Of a stretch of 9,139 nt of DNA, positions 1-7,030 are shown piece by piece. The stretch is from JABWCQ01 sp964530625 (GTDB taxonomy: Bacteria > Electryoneota > RPQS01): contig CAZHAK010000048.1 of assembly GCA_964530625.1 (NCBI GenBank), forward strand, positions 1-9,139, read 5' to 3'. The notes beneath the pieces were generated by a model, which was not told the DNA's origin, did no database searches, and saw nothing but the letters and a program-made list of their open reading frames with translations. The position numbers and the translations under genes were made by a program. How positions within the stretch are numbered: the first letter of the stretch is position 1; the number at the start of each line of letters is the position of its first letter.

Positions 1-394
1 TCATGTTGTAGCCATCCCGCTCTTTGTTCAACACATAAGTCGGCTGCCCCGCAGGTTCAAGCACATAGATTGTAATGGCCACGGCCGACACGATACCCAA
101 CAGCCGGTAAGTTGTCGCGCGCGTGTATTCAAATCGTACACTATCCTGACTTGACGAGACTTCCGTTATCGAAACATCTGCTGTGGATCCTCCGTAACTT
201 ATCGTCCCGCTCCAACCCACATTCGTCGAGTCTATCTCCAATAGCACATTAAATCCCGTTCCGCCCGGTCTGCCCCAACCCACATACGATCCCGCAAGCT
301 CCGACGGTTGCACAGGTGAATTGGTCGGAGAATTCTTACATCCTACGATTAGAAGCACAAGCAAACCAATAATCGCAAACGCTGTCCCTCTCAT
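1..394 (-). CDS. Putative secreted lipoprotein of unknown function, C-terminus outside window
   Basis: A minus-strand frame opens with ATG at 394 and stays open to the left edge, giving 131 residues with no stop; the 3' end is missing. The N-terminus is a lipoprotein signal peptide: short basic start (Met-Arg), hydrophobic run at residues 5-17, then Leu-Ile-Val-Gly-Cys with the lipidated Cys at 19. A Ser/Pro/Asn-rich linker (20-32) follows, then a part rich in alternating polar and hydrophobic residues, Gly and Trp, which looks like beta structure. Lys20 after the Cys gives no E. coli-type inner-membrane retention signal, so outer-membrane placement is possible but inferred. The ATG overlaps the uvrB stop in an ATGA, which suggests translational coupling to uvrB. 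I do not recognise the family; a lipocalin-like barrel is conceivable but unproven. Confidence 0.75.
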   Translation of the reverse strand, partial: MRGTAFAIIGLLVLLIVGCKNSPTNSPVQPSELAGSYVGWGRPGGTGFNVLLEIDSTNVGWSGTISYGGSTADVSITEVSSSQDSVRFEYTRATTYRLLGIVSAVAITIYVLEPAGQPTYVLNKERDGYNM

Positions 395-2403
395 CCGCGC
401 ACCTGCTCTTTCAAACGGTTGATTTCATCCCTCAGTTCCGCCGCCTTCTCAAATTGCTGCGCCTTTGCCATGCGCTTCATTTCTTTTTCCAAACGGGCTA
501 TCAAATCCTCAAGGTCAAACGTCGAAAGAAACTCCGACTGAGCGTCGCTCACTATCTCCTTGATCCGCGCGTCCGCCACTGTCGTGGACAGAAGCACGTC
601 TTCAATCGATTTGACAATTGACGCTGGAGTTATGCCGTTCGCCTCATTGAACTCGCGCTGTATTTGACGTCTGCGTCTCGTTTCGTCAATGACCTTCTTC
701 ATCGAGTCGGTCACCTTGTCCGCATAAAAGATCACCCGGCCATTCAAGTTTCGAGCGGCGCGGCCCGCAATCTGCAATAGACTCCGCTCACTCCGTAAAA
801 AACCTTCTTTGTCGGCATCCAATATCGCCACCAGCGACACTTCCGGCAAGTCCAATCCCTCTCTGAGCAAATTGATTCCCACCAACACGTCAAACTTCTT
901 CAAGCGCAAATCGCGTAAAATTTCTACCCGTTCAAGCGAGTCAATCTCACTGTGGAGGTACTTCACCCTCAGCGACATTTGTTCAAGATATTCCGCCAGA
1001 TGCTCCGACATACGCTTCGTCAACGTCAGTACAAGCGCTCGCTCCCCGCGTTCGATGGTCTCCCGAATCTCACCTAGTAAATCGTCAATCTGTCCCTTCG
1101 AGGGCCGCACGTCAATCTCCGGATCAAGCAGTCCTGTTGGTCTAATGATCTGTTCAACAAGCACACCTTTACTCTTTTCGATCTCATAGTCCGCTGGCGT
1201 CGCGCTGACAAAGAGGCACTGATGAACCGTATCTTCCCACTCCTGAAAATACATGGGACGATTGTCAAAAGCCGACGGAAGCCGGAATCCGTAATCCACC
1301 AAATTCATTTTCCGCGCGCGATCCCCGCGATACATTCCGCCGATTTGCGGTACACTCACATGCGATTCGTCCACAATCAGCAAAAAGTCCTTGGGAAAAT
1401 AATCAAACAACGTATCCGGCCTTTCGCCCGGCTTTCTACCGGACATGTGCCGCGAGTAATTCTCCACTCCGCTGCAAAAACCGACCTCGCGCAGCATCTC
1501 CAAATCATAGCGGGTCCGCTGCTCAATTCGCTGCGCCTCGATCAGTTTATTCATCCCGCGCAGCTCTTCGATCCGTTCCTCAAGCTCAGCCTGTATCGAA
1601 ATCATCGCTCGTTTCAAGTTCGGCGGAGATGTCACAAAATGCTTCGCTGGATATATTGCTAGCGCCTCGCGCCTGTCAATCCCTTCACCTGTCAAAATCT
1701 TGAAATGTGTAATGGATTCAAGCGTGTCACCGAAAAAATCAAACCGAAAGGCTGTCTCTTCATAGGCCGGATGAATCTCCAGAACGTCGCCCTTCACGCG
1801 AAAAGTCCCGCGCGGGAACTCCACGTCGTTGCGCGTATAATGCATCTCAACTAAGCGAGATAGAATATCCCGCCGCGCATACTCCTTACCAACTTCCAGC
1901 AAGAGGAGCAAATCTTTGTAATCCTTCGGCGAGCCCAACCCATAGATACAAGACACCGATGCAATAATGATCACGTCCTGTCGCTCCAGCAAGGAAGACG
2001 TCGCACGCAATCTCAACCGATCGATCTCTTCGTTAATCTGAGTATCCTTTTCGATGTACGTATCCGATGTCGGAATATACGCCTCCGGCTGATAGTAATC
2101 GTAGTAAGAGATAAAAAACTCGACGGCGTTGTTCGGGAAAAAACTCTTAAATTCGCCGAAAAGTTGTGCCGCCAAGGTTTTGTTGTGGCTCATGATCAAG
2201 GTCGGTTTCTGTACCGCTTGAATCACATTAGCCATCGTGAAGGTTTTGCCCGATCCGGTCACTCCCAACAGAGTTTGGTAGCGTTCGCCTGCCCTGAAGC
2301 GCTCCACAATTTGCCGGATCGCCTCGGTCTGGTCGCCCCGTGGCGTGAGGTCTGTTACTAATTCAAATGCCCGCATGGGTGAAATATACCGCTTATCTGC
2401 CAT
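391..2403 (-). CDS. uvrB: UvrABC excinuclease subunit B (DNA helicase-like damage-verification subunit)
   Basis: UvrB receives damaged DNA from UvrA, verifies the lesion with its beta-hairpin and recruits UvrC for dual incision in cytoplasmic nucleotide excision repair. The 670-residue product has the full family layout: Walker A Gly-Val-Thr-Gly-Ser-Gly-Lys-Thr at 47-54, the tyrosine-rich beta-hairpin at about 99-120 (YYDYYQPEAYIP), DEAD-like Asp-Glu-Ser-His at 345-348, the Ser-Ala-Thr motif at 400-402, motif V around 508-522, motif VI QIAGRAARN at 544-552, and a C-terminal UVR domain (about 635-668) that binds UvrC. Length is normal. The start is uncertain: ATG at 2403 gives a nine-residue extension before a second Met at residue 10, where many family members begin; neither has a clear Shine-Dalgarno. 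It is transcribed divergently from the folding-factor gene and overlaps the downstream lipoprotein gene by 4 nt. Confidence 0.98.
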   Translation of the reverse strand: MADKRYISPMRAFELVTDLTPRGDQTEAIRQIVERFRAGERYQTLLGVTGSGKTFTMANVIQAVQKPTLIMSHNKTLAAQLFGEFKSFFPNNAVEFFISYYDYYQPEAYIPTSDTYIEKDTQINEEIDRLRLRATSSLLERQDVIIIASVSCIYGLGSPKDYKDLLLLLEVGKEYARRDILSRLVEMHYTRNDVEFPRGTFRVKGDVLEIHPAYEETAFRFDFFGDTLESITHFKILTGEGIDRREALAIYPAKHFVTSPPNLKRAMISIQAELEERIEELRGMNKLIEAQRIEQRTRYDLEMLREVGFCSGVENYSRHMSGRKPGERPDTLFDYFPKDFLLIVDESHVSVPQIGGMYRGDRARKMNLVDYGFRLPSAFDNRPMYFQEWEDTVHQCLFVSATPADYEIEKSKGVLVEQIIRPTGLLDPEIDVRPSKGQIDDLLGEIRETIERGERALVLTLTKRMSEHLAEYLEQMSLRVKYLHSEIDSLERVEILRDLRLKKFDVLVGINLLREGLDLPEVSLVAILDADKEGFLRSERSLLQIAGRAARNLNGRVIFYADKVTDSMKKVIDETRRRRQIQREFNEANGITPASIVKSIEDVLLSTTVADARIKEIVSDAQSEFLSTFDLEDLIARLEKEMKRMAKAQQFEKAAELRDEINRLKEQVRG

Positions 2404-2441
2404 AATAGCAAGCCAAATGGCAGAAGAAAAATGGGTTCAAC

Positions 2442-2461
2442 AATATAATAATCATAATATT
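2442..2461. repeat. AT-rich imperfect palindrome upstream of uvrB
   Basis: Aligning the 20 bases with their own reverse complement gives 16 identical positions, with arms AATAT and ATATT at the ends. It lies in the divergent intergenic region and covers the candidate -10 element of uvrB. It could be an operator, or simply a by-product of A/T richness, since such near-palindromes are common in AT-rich DNA. Confidence 0.3.
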
Positions 2462-2482
2462 AGCCTTATCTCCCTTAAACAA
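2454..2482 (-). promoter_or_regulatory. Candidate sigma70-type promoter for uvrB
   Basis: On the minus strand TTGTTT (2482-2477) and TATTAT (2459-2454) are separated by exactly 17 nt. They match the -35 consensus at 3 of 6 and the -10 consensus at 5 of 6 positions. The implied start near 2447 leaves a leader of about 45 nt before the uvrB ATG. No E. coli-type LexA box (CTGT-N8-ACAG) is visible. The background is AT-rich, so chance matches are likely, and the organism's promoter consensus is unknown. Confidence 0.35.
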
Positions 2483-2511
2483 AGGTTCAAGATGTGTCTC
2501 TTTGACTATGC

Positions 2512-2540
2512 TTGCGATTTACGCCTCACGTTCGTATATT
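2512..2540 (+). promoter_or_regulatory. Candidate sigma70-type promoter for the rightward operon
   Basis: TTGCGA (2512-2517) and TATATT (2535-2540) are spaced by 17 nt and match the -35 and -10 consensus at 4 of 6 and 5 of 6 positions. The implied transcription start near 2547 gives a leader of about 37 nt before the ATG at 2584. It is the best-spaced pair upstream of the five-gene rightward string and would be its only visible promoter. A perfect inverted repeat overlaps its downstream edge. Confidence 0.45.
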
Positions 2541-2553
2541 TTAGGTTCTAAAA
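2539..2553. repeat. Perfect 6-bp inverted repeat with 3-nt spacer, candidate operator
   Basis: TTTTAG, then GTT, then CTAAAA form a perfect inverted repeat whose left arm overlaps the end of the predicted -10 element and whose spacer covers the predicted transcription start. A dimeric repressor bound here would block the rightward promoter. The arms are short and AT-rich. As RNA the hairpin would be weak and has no U-tract, so a terminator is unlikely. Operator function is inferred from position alone. Confidence 0.35.
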
Positions 2554-2583
2554 ATCAACAAGATGAAAACTTAAGGCACATCC

Positions 2584-4413
2584 ATGCTTCAATCGATGCG
2601 GGAAAATATGCCCTTGGTGATGTGGACGCTTGTGCTGGCTTTCGTGGCCACCATCGTCTTCAGCTGGGGTATGGGAGGATTCGAAGGCTCAGGCGGCGGA
2701 CTCGATGGCGTGATCGGTAAGGTTGGCTCCACCGAAATTATGTATGACCGTTACAACAAAGTCGTGCAAGATCGCCTCGCTCAACAAAGGCAGCAGAACC
2801 CCGATCAAGAAATCACTGATCAACAAGTCAAACAAGTGCGTCAACAGGTCTGGGATGACATCGTACGTTCCGAACTGATGAAGGGCTACCAGCATAAATG
2901 GGGCATCGTCACCTCTGATGACGAAGTCGCCTATGCCGTCCGCAACAGCCCTCCTGAATATATCAGAACCAACGAGACCTTCATGACAAATGGGCAATTT
3001 GACCCGGCGCTCTATCAGCAATTCTTGAGAGACCCGAGCCAGACTCAAGTCCTGATTGCGATCGAACGCGACTATCGCGAAAGTATTGGTAACCAAAAGG
3101 TCATTGACAAAGTGATTCAGCCGATCTTCGTGACTCCACAAGAAGTCTGGGATGAATTCGTCGCTACCAATCGAAAGTTCCAAGCAATCGTCGCGTCATT
3201 TCCCACCACGGGCTTCAGCGTAGACTCGTCTTCGATTTCGTTGGTCGATATTGAGAGGTACTATCGTGAAAATCTGGACAACTACAAGCAGGAAGAGCGC
3301 CGCAGACTTTCCTACGTCACGATTCCTTTGGTGATGACCGCGTCTGATACCGAGCGTGTTGATGAAACCATCGAGGATGTTCTCGCCATGCTCAGACAAG
3401 GAGATGCCTTTGAGCAGATTGCCGAAGAATACTCAGAAGATCCAGGCTCTGCCGCGCAAGGCGGAAGTCTCGGATGGTTTCAAAGGGGCCGAATGGTCAA
3501 GGAGTTTGACTCAACCGCGTTCGTCGCCGAAATCGGTAAAGTTGTGGGTCCTGTCATGACTCGCTTCGGTGCTCATTTGATTCGTGTCGAAGAGCGCAGC
3601 CTGAACGGTGAACAGGACTCCGTCAAAGCCAGCCATATTTTGGTGAAGTATGAAATCGGTCCTGACTCTGAATCAAGAGTCGCCCAAAAGGCAAAGGACT
3701 TTGCCGATGCCGCAACAGATGACGGCTTTGAAGCTGCGGCACAATCATTCGGTCTGACGATTGAGAGTACTCCTTTGTTCCCGTATCAGGAAGCAGGATC
3801 CATCCCCGGAATTGGAGCCGTGAAACCTGTGATGGACTTTGCCTTCAACTCCGATATAGGCAAAGTTAGTTACTCCCAAAAGACAAGAATCAAAGGGCAA
3901 GAAAGCTACGCGGTCTTCAAGCTCGAAGAGCGCGTTCCCGCTGGCGTGTCCCCCTTGTCGGATGTGGAGTCTAGCATTCGCACGTCATTGATCCGCAAAA
4001 GACAGGAAGAAATGGCCACCCAAGCTGCCCAGCAATTTAGATCGCGCGTCGGATCAGCAGAGCAACTCGTGCCCGTGGCAATGGCTGACAGCGTCAAGAT
4101 TGACACCACCGGACTTCATGCGCAAAGAGACTTCATTCGCGCGATTGGGCAGGATGAAGAGATTGCCAAAACTCTCTTGTCCATGAGACCTGGAGTCGTA
4201 TCACAAGTGCTTTCAAATTCCCGCGGTGCGTACGTTGCTACGGTTCTGCAAATCACGGAAGCGGACTCGACAGCCTTTGCCTCTCAGAAAGAACAGCTTA
4301 CGACGAATCTCGAAAGAACCAAGCAGAATCGAGTCTATACCGATTGGCTCAAACTCGCCAAAGATGAACTCGTCGTAGTAGACAAGCGCTATCTGTACTA
4401 CACGGACTTTTGA
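2584..4413 (+). CDS. PpiD/SurA-like membrane-anchored peptidyl-prolyl isomerase/chaperone with two parvulin-like domains
   Basis: The 609-residue protein has the PpiD plan. A short cytoplasmic N-terminus leads into one membrane anchor (about 11-29), then a Gly-rich linker (31-44) and a SurA-N-type helical chaperone region (about 45-200) with a Gln-rich stretch at 67-90. Two parvulin (rotamase) modules follow. The first (about 240-338) carries the family core: SEDPGSAAQGGSLGWF at 284-299, then Phe-Gly-Ala-His ending at His330. The second (about 347-452) opens with Lys-Ala-Ser-His-Ile-Leu (His351) but is degenerate after that. A helical tail closes the protein. The family helps exported and outer-membrane proteins fold in the periplasm. 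The start is supported by the Met-Leu-Gln-Ser-Met-Arg N-terminus just before the anchor and a weak AAGG at 2573-2576, seven nt upstream. Catalytic activity is uncertain. It is the first gene of the rightward string. Confidence 0.88.
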   Translation: MLQSMRENMPLVMWTLVLAFVATIVFSWGMGGFEGSGGGLDGVIGKVGSTEIMYDRYNKVVQDRLAQQRQQNPDQEITDQQVKQVRQQVWDDIVRSELMKGYQHKWGIVTSDDEVAYAVRNSPPEYIRTNETFMTNGQFDPALYQQFLRDPSQTQVLIAIERDYRESIGNQKVIDKVIQPIFVTPQEVWDEFVATNRKFQAIVASFPTTGFSVDSSSISLVDIERYYRENLDNYKQEERRRLSYVTIPLVMTASDTERVDETIEDVLAMLRQGDAFEQIAEEYSEDPGSAAQGGSLGWFQRGRMVKEFDSTAFVAEIGKVVGPVMTRFGAHLIRVEERSLNGEQDSVKASHILVKYEIGPDSESRVAQKAKDFADAATDDGFEAAAQSFGLTIESTPLFPYQEAGSIPGIGAVKPVMDFAFNSDIGKVSYSQKTRIKGQESYAVFKLEERVPAGVSPLSDVESSIRTSLIRKRQEEMATQAAQQFRSRVGSAEQLVPVAMADSVKIDTTGLHAQRDFIRAIGQDEEIAKTLLSMRPGVVSQVLSNSRGAYVATVLQITEADSTAFASQKEQLTTNLERTKQNRVYTDWLKLAKDELVVVDKRYLYYTDF

Positions 4414-4438
4414 TCCTGCCCCTGCACTCAAAGGACTT

Positions 4439-4442
4439 GGAG
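4439..4442 (+). promoter_or_regulatory. Shine-Dalgarno deciding the TTG start of the wzz-like gene
   Basis: GGAG sits seven nt upstream of the TTG at 4450. The first in-frame ATG (4585) would remove the first membrane segment, so this site and the protein topology together support TTG initiation. Confidence 0.7.
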
Positions 4443-4449
4443 ATCCGAC

Positions 4450-5649
4450 TTGACTCGACCGACGTCTGATAGTATCAGTATTCTCGATATTTTAACCTTC
4501 TTGGTGAAGTGGAGAAGAATTTGGATTCCCTCCACGCTGGTCTGCGCCTTGGCCGCTGGCATCTATGCCTTCACGGCCACACCGATGTACCGCTCGACAG
4601 CAATCGTGCGCGGCATCGAGAACAAGTCCGGTGGTTTCGGCAGCATGCTTGCTTCAAAATTGGCCGGACTCGGAAACATCGGGGGGTTCGCATCTTCCCT
4701 CGGTGAAATTCGTGGCGACTACTATTTGCTACTCCTCCGTGAACGAAGTATGACGGTCGAAGCTATCGAACTCTTCAAGCTCCGGGAACGACTGAAAATT
4801 TCGTCTGCGCCAATAGAAGAAGTAATTGATGCGTGGAAAGGACGTGTGTTCTTTAAACATGAATCCCAGACCAACACAGTCAGAATTCAAGTTGATGATC
4901 AGGACCCTGAGTTCGCCAAGCAAGTTGTCGAATTTTACATTGATCGGCTTGACAAGCGGATAAGCATACTCGAGTCATCAAAAGCTCGAGCCGAAAGAGA
5001 GTTTGCTGCTGAAAGGCTTGAAGAGGCTCGCGCTACTTTGTATACACTTGAAGACAGCATGGCCAGCTTTCAACGGACATCTGGGATTTTTGATTTAGAA
5101 GAACAAGCAAAAGCAACTGTTCAGGCCGTCGCGGCAGTACAAGCCGAAAGGCTTATGGCTCGCGCTGAGTTTGATCTTAAGCAGAAGATATTCGCGAAAG
5201 ATAATCCTGAACTGATCCTTGCAAGACTTAAGCTCGAAGGGCTTGATTCTTCGCTTTCTTATCTTACATCTGGCAGTGGTACTAAGTTTGAGCGCGATTT
5301 TCTACTGAGGTTGGACTCGGCTACAGAGGATGGCAAGACCTATCTTCGGCTTTATAGAGATATCGAGCTCAACAGTATTCTGGCCGCGATTTTGACTCAG
5401 CAGTACGAACAGGCCAAAATGGAAGAGGCTCGCAACACTCCTACACTGGCGATTGTGGAACCTCCCAGCATTGGTACCAAGCGTGTCGCGCCGAAGCGCA
5501 CTATGCTGATTGCCCTTGGCATCTTGCTCGGCCTGGTCATTGGATTGTTGGCTGCAGGATTGACCAGCACGATTTCAGCCTTGTCCAAGCCTGAACACCC
5601 AAATCATGAGAGTTATTTAAGACTCAAACGGAGTTGGAGTGCTCGGTAG
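4450..5649 (+). CDS. Wzz-type polysaccharide co-polymerase / chain-length determinant (no kinase domain)
   Basis: A 399-residue protein with the Wzz topology. A short cytoplasmic N-terminus (SISILDILTFLVKWRR, 8-23) precedes membrane helix 1 (about 24-43), a large periplasmic part with a Gly-rich segment (61-85) and long charged helices likely to form coiled coils (about 155-260), then a proline-containing stretch (EPPSIGTKRVAPKR, 337-350) leading directly into membrane helix 2 (351-375). The family controls the modal length of O-antigen, capsule or exopolysaccharide made by Wzy. No Walker motifs or tyrosine-rich kinase tail follow helix 2; the 24-residue cytoplasmic tail ends NHESYLRLKRSWSAR. 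The start is TTG with a well-placed GGAG. The gene begins 36 nt after the folding-factor gene and overlaps the polymerase/ligase gene by 11 nt, matching a joint role. Confidence 0.88.
   Translation: MTRPTSDSISILDILTFLVKWRRIWIPSTLVCALAAGIYAFTATPMYRSTAIVRGIENKSGGFGSMLASKLAGLGNIGGFASSLGEIRGDYYLLLLRERSMTVEAIELFKLRERLKISSAPIEEVIDAWKGRVFFKHESQTNTVRIQVDDQDPEFAKQVVEFYIDRLDKRISILESSKARAEREFAAERLEEARATLYTLEDSMASFQRTSGIFDLEEQAKATVQAVAAVQAERLMARAEFDLKQKIFAKDNPELILARLKLEGLDSSLSYLTSGSGTKFERDFLLRLDSATEDGKTYLRLYRDIELNSILAAILTQQYEQAKMEEARNTPTLAIVEPPSIGTKRVAPKRTMLIALGILLGLVIGLLAAGLTSTISALSKPEHPNHESYLRLKRSWSAR
5630..5633 (+). promoter_or_regulatory. Shine-Dalgarno for the GTG start of the polymerase/ligase gene, inside wzz
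   Basis: GGAG lies five nt upstream of GTG 5639, within the last codons of the wzz-like gene. Because the reading frames overlap by 11 nt, ribosomes ending wzz could re-initiate here, so translation of the two genes is probably coupled. Confidence 0.6.
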
Positions 5650-7021
5650 CATCTCTGCCAGGTTGCGTAGATCGCCTCGAACAGCGGATTGGGCGGTGGG
5701 ATTTGCAGTTGCCGCTCTCAGTGTTGCGGCAATTCTTGCGTGGCTTTTCTGGGGAAGAGCGCTGCAACTTGCGGTAGTAATGTGCGCAGCCGGAGCGGCG
5801 CTGGCATACTTTCGATATCTTGATATTGCAGCCGCATTGTTGGGATTCCTCCTGCTGTCAAATTTATCGTATTTTCTGCCGGGCTCCACGTCAATGTTTT
5901 TTGCTGGGACGTTCGTGGTGCTCGTGCTGCGGAAATTACTTCAAGGTGACGTGACTTGGCGGCTCAGTGCCTTTTTCCTGTCCGTAGTTATTTTTGCGGC
6001 CTACTATCAGATTACCGGATTCTGGGTTGATCAAACTCAATTCTATAACTGGGGGCTCATTATCCGGGTGATACCCGCCGTGCTCGTTATGAGCGAGTTG
6101 ATGGATAGCTCTGAGCGGTACGTCGCATTGTTCATTGGCGCAGCCATCGGAATCATTTTCACTTCAGTAACAACTGTTCAGTCAGCGGTTGAGTTCTATA
6201 CGTCGGGTGTCGCAGACCAAATCGCGAACTCGGTGAATTCAATCGAATCGACACGATTCTATGGACATTGGCCGAATCCGAACATCATGTCTATGACGAT
6301 AACGGCGTTCTTGGGCGGAGTTATTGCACTCTGGAGAAGTAAACTAAACACCGCGATCAGATATCTGATGCTCGTTGCGACTGTGACAGGGCTCACTGCA
6401 ATTCTAATCTCTTTGTCGCGAACGGGTCTAATTGCATGTGTATTCATTGTGGGAATGATGCTGGCAATTGAGCGACGAAAACTGGCGCTCTCCTTGGCGG
6501 TAACCGTTGTTGTGGCTGTGTTGCTCGCTGTCTTACCCGTTGATCTGTTTGGCAGAATTGCGGTCTTTTTTGATGGAAGAGATAGTTCCTCGAGTGAGAG
6601 GATAGGATTGCTCTTAGGAGCGTGGAAGCTGTTCTGGAACAATCCAATCTTAGGCGCTGGTATGGGTGGTTTTGAAAACGATATTCTCTTTATCCTGACT
6701 TATCTGCCTGTCGGATTTTTTGCACACAATACTTTCGTTGATGTCGCGGTCGATGGTGGCATTGTTGGCGCTCTCTTGTTTGTGCTGACGCTAACTTTCG
6801 CATCGCGTGGCTTGTCGTGGCGTGATTGGAAAGTTGATCCCTCTGATACTATGGCGATGATAAATGCTGGGTTGCGGGCAAGTTTCGTGGCCACTATTTT
6901 GTCCTTGGCCACAATGACCGCTCACACCTTTGTACCCTTTTGGGTATTATTCACGCTGTGCGCGGGCTTTGGGTCAATTTTGAACTCCGACCCCGCACTG
7001 AACCAGCCCGCAGCGGCTTAA
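5639..7021 (+). CDS. O-antigen polymerase/ligase family membrane protein (Wzy/WaaL type)
   Basis: A 460-residue, very hydrophobic protein with roughly 12 membrane segments from about 19 to 448. It shows the Wzy_C (O-antigen ligase) family signature: SLSRTGLIA at 258-266, then Arg321 in a GAWKLFWNNPILGAGMGGFE block (327-346), then His363-Asn364-Thr365 before AVDGGIVGALLF (370-381). The Arg and the Ala-His-Asn-Thr loop sit in the periplasmic region that binds undecaprenyl-pyrophosphate-linked glycan in this family. It either polymerises repeat units (Wzy) or ligates glycan to an acceptor (WaaL, or protein O-glycosylation ligase); sequence alone does not separate these. Pairing with a Wzz-like gene favours polymerase. 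The GTG start is chosen for the GGAG five nt upstream and a basic N-terminus (RLRRSPR) before helix 1. The TAA ends nine nt before the next gene. Confidence 0.87.
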   Translation: MLGSISARLRRSPRTADWAVGFAVAALSVAAILAWLFWGRALQLAVVMCAAGAALAYFRYLDIAAALLGFLLLSNLSYFLPGSTSMFFAGTFVVLVLRKLLQGDVTWRLSAFFLSVVIFAAYYQITGFWVDQTQFYNWGLIIRVIPAVLVMSELMDSSERYVALFIGAAIGIIFTSVTTVQSAVEFYTSGVADQIANSVNSIESTRFYGHWPNPNIMSMTITAFLGGVIALWRSKLNTAIRYLMLVATVTGLTAILISLSRTGLIACVFIVGMMLAIERRKLALSLAVTVVVAVLLAVLPVDLFGRIAVFFDGRDSSSSERIGLLLGAWKLFWNNPILGAGMGGFENDILFILTYLPVGFFAHNTFVDVAVDGGIVGALLFVLTLTFASRGLSWRDWKVDPSDTMAMINAGLRASFVATILSLATMTAHTFVPFWVLFTLCAGFGSILNSDPALNQPAAA

Positions 7022-7030
7022 TTTCCACTT

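Noticed and set aside
1222..1662. 146-codon plus-strand open frame inside uvrB
   Set aside because: It is antisense to conserved UvrB sequence, with a low-complexity His/Arg-rich product and no credible start context.
2502..2507. TTGACT as the -35 box of the rightward promoter
   Set aside because: It matches the consensus well, but the nearest -10-like sequence (2535) is 27 nt away and nothing suitable lies at 16-18 nt.
2345..2720. Two short plus-strand open frames across the intergenic region (2345-2551 and 2502-2720)
   Set aside because: Each runs from or into a real gene in another frame, with no Shine-Dalgarno or family features; the AT-rich segment reads better as a divergent promoter region.
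2689..3183. 164-codon minus-strand open frame opposite the parvulin gene
   Set aside because: It lies wholly antisense to a well-supported gene, has no recognisable motif, and is explained by codon bias of the plus-strand gene.
4414..4449. Possible terminator between the parvulin gene and the wzz-like gene
   Set aside because: No stable inverted repeat followed by a T-run is visible in these 36 nt.
4450..7021. Recent horizontal acquisition of the polysaccharide genes
   Set aside because: There is no mobile element, flanking repeat or tRNA, and codon use does not look sharply different by eye. Measured GC3 and codon-usage statistics would be needed to reopen this.
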